A stretch of 64,000 nucleotides of DNA, from positions 1 through 64,000 of the forward strand of contig NZ_JQBY01000008.1 of assembly GCF_001437405.1 (NCBI RefSeq), in the 5' to 3' direction. Source of the stretch: Pediococcus ethanolidurans (GTDB taxonomy: Bacteria > Bacillota > Bacilli > Lactobacillales > Lactobacillaceae). This document shows positions 60,696-64,000 of the stretch, in pieces. The position numbers and the translations under genes were made by a program. Position 1 is the first letter of the stretch; each line of letters begins with the position of its first letter. The notes under the pieces are model-generated. The model saw only the letters and a list, made by a program, of their open reading frames with translations, was not told the origin of the DNA and did no database searches.

Positions 60696-63431
60696 TTATT
60701 TTTGATTCCACATGGCAATAGAACGTCTTTGTTGCCGAATTCCCCACATTTTGTCCAATTCGGTCACTACAAGTACCACAGTTCCTGCAATTATTGGTAT
60801 TAACCAGAAATACCAGTTCAAACTAGCCGTACTAAATATGACTTGCATAAACGGCAAGTAAGTAATGCCGGCCTGTAAAACAAGTAAAATGGCAATAATG
60901 GCAAATGCCATTGGATTTCTCAAAATATCCCTGGATAAAACCAATTTTGGTGTTCGAATGTTGAAAAGATAAAAAATCTTACCAACTACAATCACGTTTA
61001 AAGTCACCGTGCTGGCCACCACTGGATTAATACCTTGTAAAGTTAGCCACTTAAATGCACCAATTCCCAAACCAGCGATTAAAAATGAAACATACACAAT
61101 TTGCCAAACATCTTTTCGATTCAAGAAAGCTTGATTATTCTTTCTGGGAAGCCTTTTCATGAGTCCTTCTTCTGCTGGTTCAAATAAAAACGCAAATTGA
61201 ATTGTAATCGCCGACACCATATTAATCCAAAGTAATTGCGTAGGAACCAACGGCATTTCTTGTTGTAAAAGAATCGAAATCAACACAATCAAACCTTCTG
61301 CAAAACTGGTTGGTAAGAGGAAACGAATTGTCTTTTTGATGTTGTCGTAAACGTGACGACCTTCCTTAATGGCCGTTGTTAACGTTGCAAAATTATCATC
61401 AGCCAACACCATATCAGCAGCTTCTTTAGCCACATCAGTTCCTTTAATTCCCATAGCAATTCCAATATCTGCTTTTTTCAAAGCAGGTGCATCATTTACC
61501 CCATCACCAGTCATCGCCGTAACCAAATCATTTGCCTGATAGGCCTCAACAATCCTTAACTTATTCATAGGAGTCGTACGGGCAAAGACATTGTAATCTT
61601 GAATAACTGCCTTTAATTGGTCATCAGACAGTTCATCAATTTCTGCACCAGTAATCGCGGAAATCTTGGTATCTAACCCGAGTTTTTGAGCGATAGCAGC
61701 CGCTGTTTCGGGATGATCACCAGTAATCATTTTGACTTTAACACCAGCTTCACGCATTTCCTTCAGTGCTACCATTGTTTCTTCGCGAGGAGGATCAATA
61801 ATTCCAGCAATCCCAAGAAATTGAACACCTTCAAGAACCAATTCATGCGTTAAGGTGTGCACTTCTCGTTCAACTTTACGATAGCCAAGTGCCACCACAC
61901 GTTCACCATTTTGCGCTAGTTTAGACACCTTATGTGTCCAAGCTTCAATATTAAAATCTGGGTTTGCCTGTTTTGCCATAGCAAAAACTTTATCTGGGGA
62001 GCCCTTCACTAAAATAACTCTTTGACCATCACTATCTTCATCCAATTTTGCGATATAGCGATAATCTGAATCAAATGGAATTTTATCTAATTCCACTAAA
62101 TCTGGTTCGTTTTTCTTAAATACCTTATGATATAGCGTTAAAAATGCACCGTCAGTCGGTTCACCGTTAATTTCCCATTTGCCATCCGTTTCGATGAGTC
62201 GTGTATCATTTGCTTCATGACCAGTCACCAAAAGACGATCTAAATCTTCGTCATAACCGGCAGCAACAGGCTGACCAGCTTTTGTAATTTGTCCATCTGG
62301 TTGATAGCCAGTTCCACTAACCTCATACTGACCTTTAGCAGTGATTAACGTGTCGATGGTCATTTCGTTTTTGGTTAACGTTCCCGTTTTATCTGTATTG
62401 ATGACATCCACAGCACCCAACGTCTCAACTGCAGGTAGTGTTTTAACAATTGCATTAGCTTTTGTCATCTTTTTGACGCCCATGGCTAACACAACCGAAG
62501 TACTAGCTGGTAATCCTTCAGGAATGGATCCTACAACCATCGTAATGACTGCCACCATTAAAACAGACAGCGAATAAACCTGTGTGATCAGGCCAAAAAT
62601 CGTTACTAAGACAGCAACGGCCACAATTGCGTAGGACAGATACTTACCTAAATCATTAATTTCTCGCATTAAAGGTGTTGTTTTAGATTGCACTTTTTCC
62701 ATGCTGTCATTAATTTTTCCGATTTCAGTTTGTGCGCCAGTTGCTGTCACGATTCCCAGACCACTTCCGTTCGTAACGGCCGTAGATGCATAAGCCATAT
62801 TTAAACGGTCTGCCAATGGGGTTTTGGAATCAAGTAACACTTCATCATTTTTTAAAACTGAATCAGTTTCCCCTGTTAAAGAGGATTCTTGAATTTTTAA
62901 ATTATCAGCAGTTAGAATTCGTAAATCAGCAGGCACGTTATCACCCGCCTCTAAGAAAACCAAATCTCCAGTAACTAAATTCTCTGCAGCAATATCTTCA
63001 CGTTTTCCTTCACGAATAACTGTCGCCGAAACTTGAAGCATTTGTTTGATTTTTTCAATGGCTTCTGAAGCCTTACTTTCTTGAAAATAACCAATCAAAG
63101 CATTAATAATAACAACCAACCCAATAACAATAGAATCTGAATATTCTCTCAAAAAGAAAGTTGCAATTGCAGCCACAAGCAGAATATAGGTAATACTATT
63201 ATTAAACTGTTTGAAAAAACGTTTCAGCTTGCTTTGCTTCTTTTGAATCAGTGCATTGGGCCCATTTTGTTGAAGCCTGTGGTTGGCCTCCTCATTCGTA
63301 AGTCCTTGATCAAGTTCAATGTGATCTTGATCTAGCAATTGATCCATCGTTTGCGTATACGGGTGGGGCGGTTTCCCTTTTTTCATTTCCCCGCCATAGT
63401 CGTTACTTTCCGAAGCAGAACCTTTTGTCAT
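60696..63431 (-). CDS. P-type cation-transporting ATPase (P2 type)
   Basis: 911 residues. An N-terminal cation-ATPase domain, ten membrane helices, actuator loop with LTGET (186-189), helix-4 PEGLPA (304-309), phosphorylated Asp347 in DKTGTLT, KGSPD in the nucleotide domain and TGDGVNDAPAL. The PEGLP helix puts it in the Ca2+/Na+/Mn2+ group; helix 6 reads NMVSAITIQFAF where SERCA has NLVTDGLPA, so Ca2+ transport is not assured and Na+ or K+ is possible. Start ATG after AAGGAG. It shares its strand with the acidic protein downstream. Confidence 0.9.
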   Translation of the reverse strand: MTKGSASESNDYGGEMKKGKPPHPYTQTMDQLLDQDHIELDQGLTNEEANHRLQQNGPNALIQKKQSKLKRFFKQFNNSITYILLVAAIATFFLREYSDSIVIGLVVIINALIGYFQESKASEAIEKIKQMLQVSATVIREGKREDIAAENLVTGDLVFLEAGDNVPADLRILTADNLKIQESSLTGETDSVLKNDEVLLDSKTPLADRLNMAYASTAVTNGSGLGIVTATGAQTEIGKINDSMEKVQSKTTPLMREINDLGKYLSYAIVAVAVLVTIFGLITQVYSLSVLMVAVITMVVGSIPEGLPASTSVVLAMGVKKMTKANAIVKTLPAVETLGAVDVINTDKTGTLTKNEMTIDTLITAKGQYEVSGTGYQPDGQITKAGQPVAAGYDEDLDRLLVTGHEANDTRLIETDGKWEINGEPTDGAFLTLYHKVFKKNEPDLVELDKIPFDSDYRYIAKLDEDSDGQRVILVKGSPDKVFAMAKQANPDFNIEAWTHKVSKLAQNGERVVALGYRKVEREVHTLTHELVLEGVQFLGIAGIIDPPREETMVALKEMREAGVKVKMITGDHPETAAAIAQKLGLDTKISAITGAEIDELSDDQLKAVIQDYNVFARTTPMNKLRIVEAYQANDLVTAMTGDGVNDAPALKKADIGIAMGIKGTDVAKEAADMVLADDNFATLTTAIKEGRHVYDNIKKTIRFLLPTSFAEGLIVLISILLQQEMPLVPTQLLWINMVSAITIQFAFLFEPAEEGLMKRLPRKNNQAFLNRKDVWQIVYVSFLIAGLGIGAFKWLTLQGINPVVASTVTLNVIVVGKIFYLFNIRTPKLVLSRDILRNPMAFAIIAILLVLQAGITYLPFMQVIFSTASLNWYFWLIPIIAGTVVLVVTELDKMWGIRQQRRSIAMWNQK

Positions 63432-63686
63432 AATTTAAAACTCCTTCTACTAAAAATTATTATTGTATTATCTCTGGTAAGTAACAGCATATCTGAATTT
63501 AGTTTAAGTGTCAAAGGATTACTTATTTATTTTATAAGAAATCTAAAAACATTCACGATGTTTTCACATTAATTATGAAAATATAACAAATTATCTTACA
63601 TCTATGACCAATTCTGAAAGATTTTTCTGAACAGACGCGCTATAATATAGAGATAATGTAATTACAAAAGAAATGGGGAATGTTCC

Positions 63687-64000
63687 TTGGACAGTGGTCA
63701 GATAATCAGCGATAGTATTATCATTTTGATTACCTTCATCCTGGCATATTTTTTCGTTGCAGCTGAATTTGCACTTGTTGAAAGTCGATTAAGTGCGCTG
63801 GAGGAAGCAAAGGAAACAGCAGTTGGCGGACGGCTCAAAAAAATCAATCGAGCCATTCATATGGTTTCAAATTTAAATGAGTATCTTTCTACCACACAGG
63901 TTGGAACGTCAGTCTGTGGTATTATTCTAGGTTGGATTGGTGAATCATTTGTAGAATACTTTATCATTAAGGTATTTGGATTTACTCATTTAATCAATCA
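63687..64000 (+). CDS. Hemolysin-family CNNM/CorC membrane protein (5' part)
   Basis: Partial, running off the window: 104 codons from TTG 63687, seven bases after GGGGA. An N-terminal membrane helix (ILITFILAYFFVAAEFALVESRL) and the DUF21/CNNM pattern GTSVCGIILGWIGES are visible. Members (YhdP, TlyC) export or sense Mg2+ or Co2+. The full protein usually continues with CBS pairs and a CorC_HlyC domain, which lie outside the window. Confidence 0.85.
   Translation, partial: MDSGQIISDSIIILITFILAYFFVAAEFALVESRLSALEEAKETAVGGRLKKINRAIHMVSNLNEYLSTTQVGTSVCGIILGWIGESFVEYFIIKVFGFTHLIN

Overview
The window reads as chromosomal DNA of a low-GC, heterofermentative member of the Lactobacillaceae. The evidence is a phosphoketolase, a PepX X-prolyl dipeptidyl aminopeptidase, a proline iminopeptidase, an acylating acetaldehyde dehydrogenase, an HrcA/CIRCE-controlled Hsp20, a plausible CcpA cre site, lipoteichoic-acid synthase and wall-teichoic-acid-type glycosyltransferases. 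The species cannot be fixed from the sequence alone. There are no rRNA or tRNA genes, CRISPR arrays, prophage modules or intact transposases.

Layout. 1-7.9 kb: amino-acid permease, PepX, biotin ligase, UPF0316 protein, proline iminopeptidase, a DUF3592-like membrane protein. 8.3-16.4 kb: ABC-F ATPase, VOC protein, the proBA operon, methionine aminopeptidase, trxA-degV, TerC. 16.5-25.1 kb: CorA-like channel, MMPL transporter, a YibE/F pair, GNAT, LtaS. 25.1-35.2 kb: ferredoxin-NADP reductase, nucleoside hydrolase, Na+/H+ antiporter, hydrolase, XRE regulator plus methyltransferase-like protein, DedA, L,D-transpeptidase. 35.3-42.4 kb: an AT-rich accessory island on the minus strand. It has a promoter, tiny peptide ORFs, a decayed ThiF/E1-like gene and two ABC exporters, with a divergent antibiotic-resistance-type ABC-F gene alongside. 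It looks like a dying ribosomal-peptide (RiPP) or peptide-nucleotide cluster. 42.5-64 kb: universal stress protein, RluD-type pseudouridine synthase, nitroreductase, phosphoketolase, GntR-GNAT, YbaK, two tandem glycosyltransferases, acetaldehyde dehydrogenase, DUF1836, lipoprotein, aldo/keto reductase, Hsp20, a P-type ATPase and the start of a hemolysin-family (CNNM/CorC) protein.

The intergenic DNA is the most unusual part. Four kinds of structured repeat occur. (1) 'Family B': units of about 100-117 bp with a fixed head (TTAGGACRGCT) and a fixed apical hairpin (GCGGGAT..ATCCCGC), but outer stem arms that differ from locus to locus while staying self-complementary. They occur singly or in tandem arrays at about 15.2, 42.9, 55.9 and 58.3 kb. 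(2) 'Family E': the same architecture with a different apical hairpin (CCCAACGATTC..GAATCATTGGG), at about 8.2, 20.3 and 30.0 kb. (3) A non-autonomous MITE with 14-bp inverted ends (CTAAAGGTTGAAAG) and 8-bp target duplications, in three copies. (4) Four near-identical 100/101-bp tandem copies, plus one diverged copy, of the promoter/leader region directly upstream of the phosphoketolase gene. Each copy carries a good -35/-10 pair and a ribosome-binding-like site.

How the genes work together. Xpk and acetaldehyde dehydrogenase fit the phosphoketolase pathway and NADH reoxidation through acetyl-CoA. PepX and proline iminopeptidase recover proline from peptides, while ProBA makes it. LtaS, the L,D-transpeptidase and the glycosyltransferases act on the cell wall. 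Hsp20, the universal stress protein, thioredoxin and FNR serve stress and redox balance. All calls are from reading the sequence; no database search was run.
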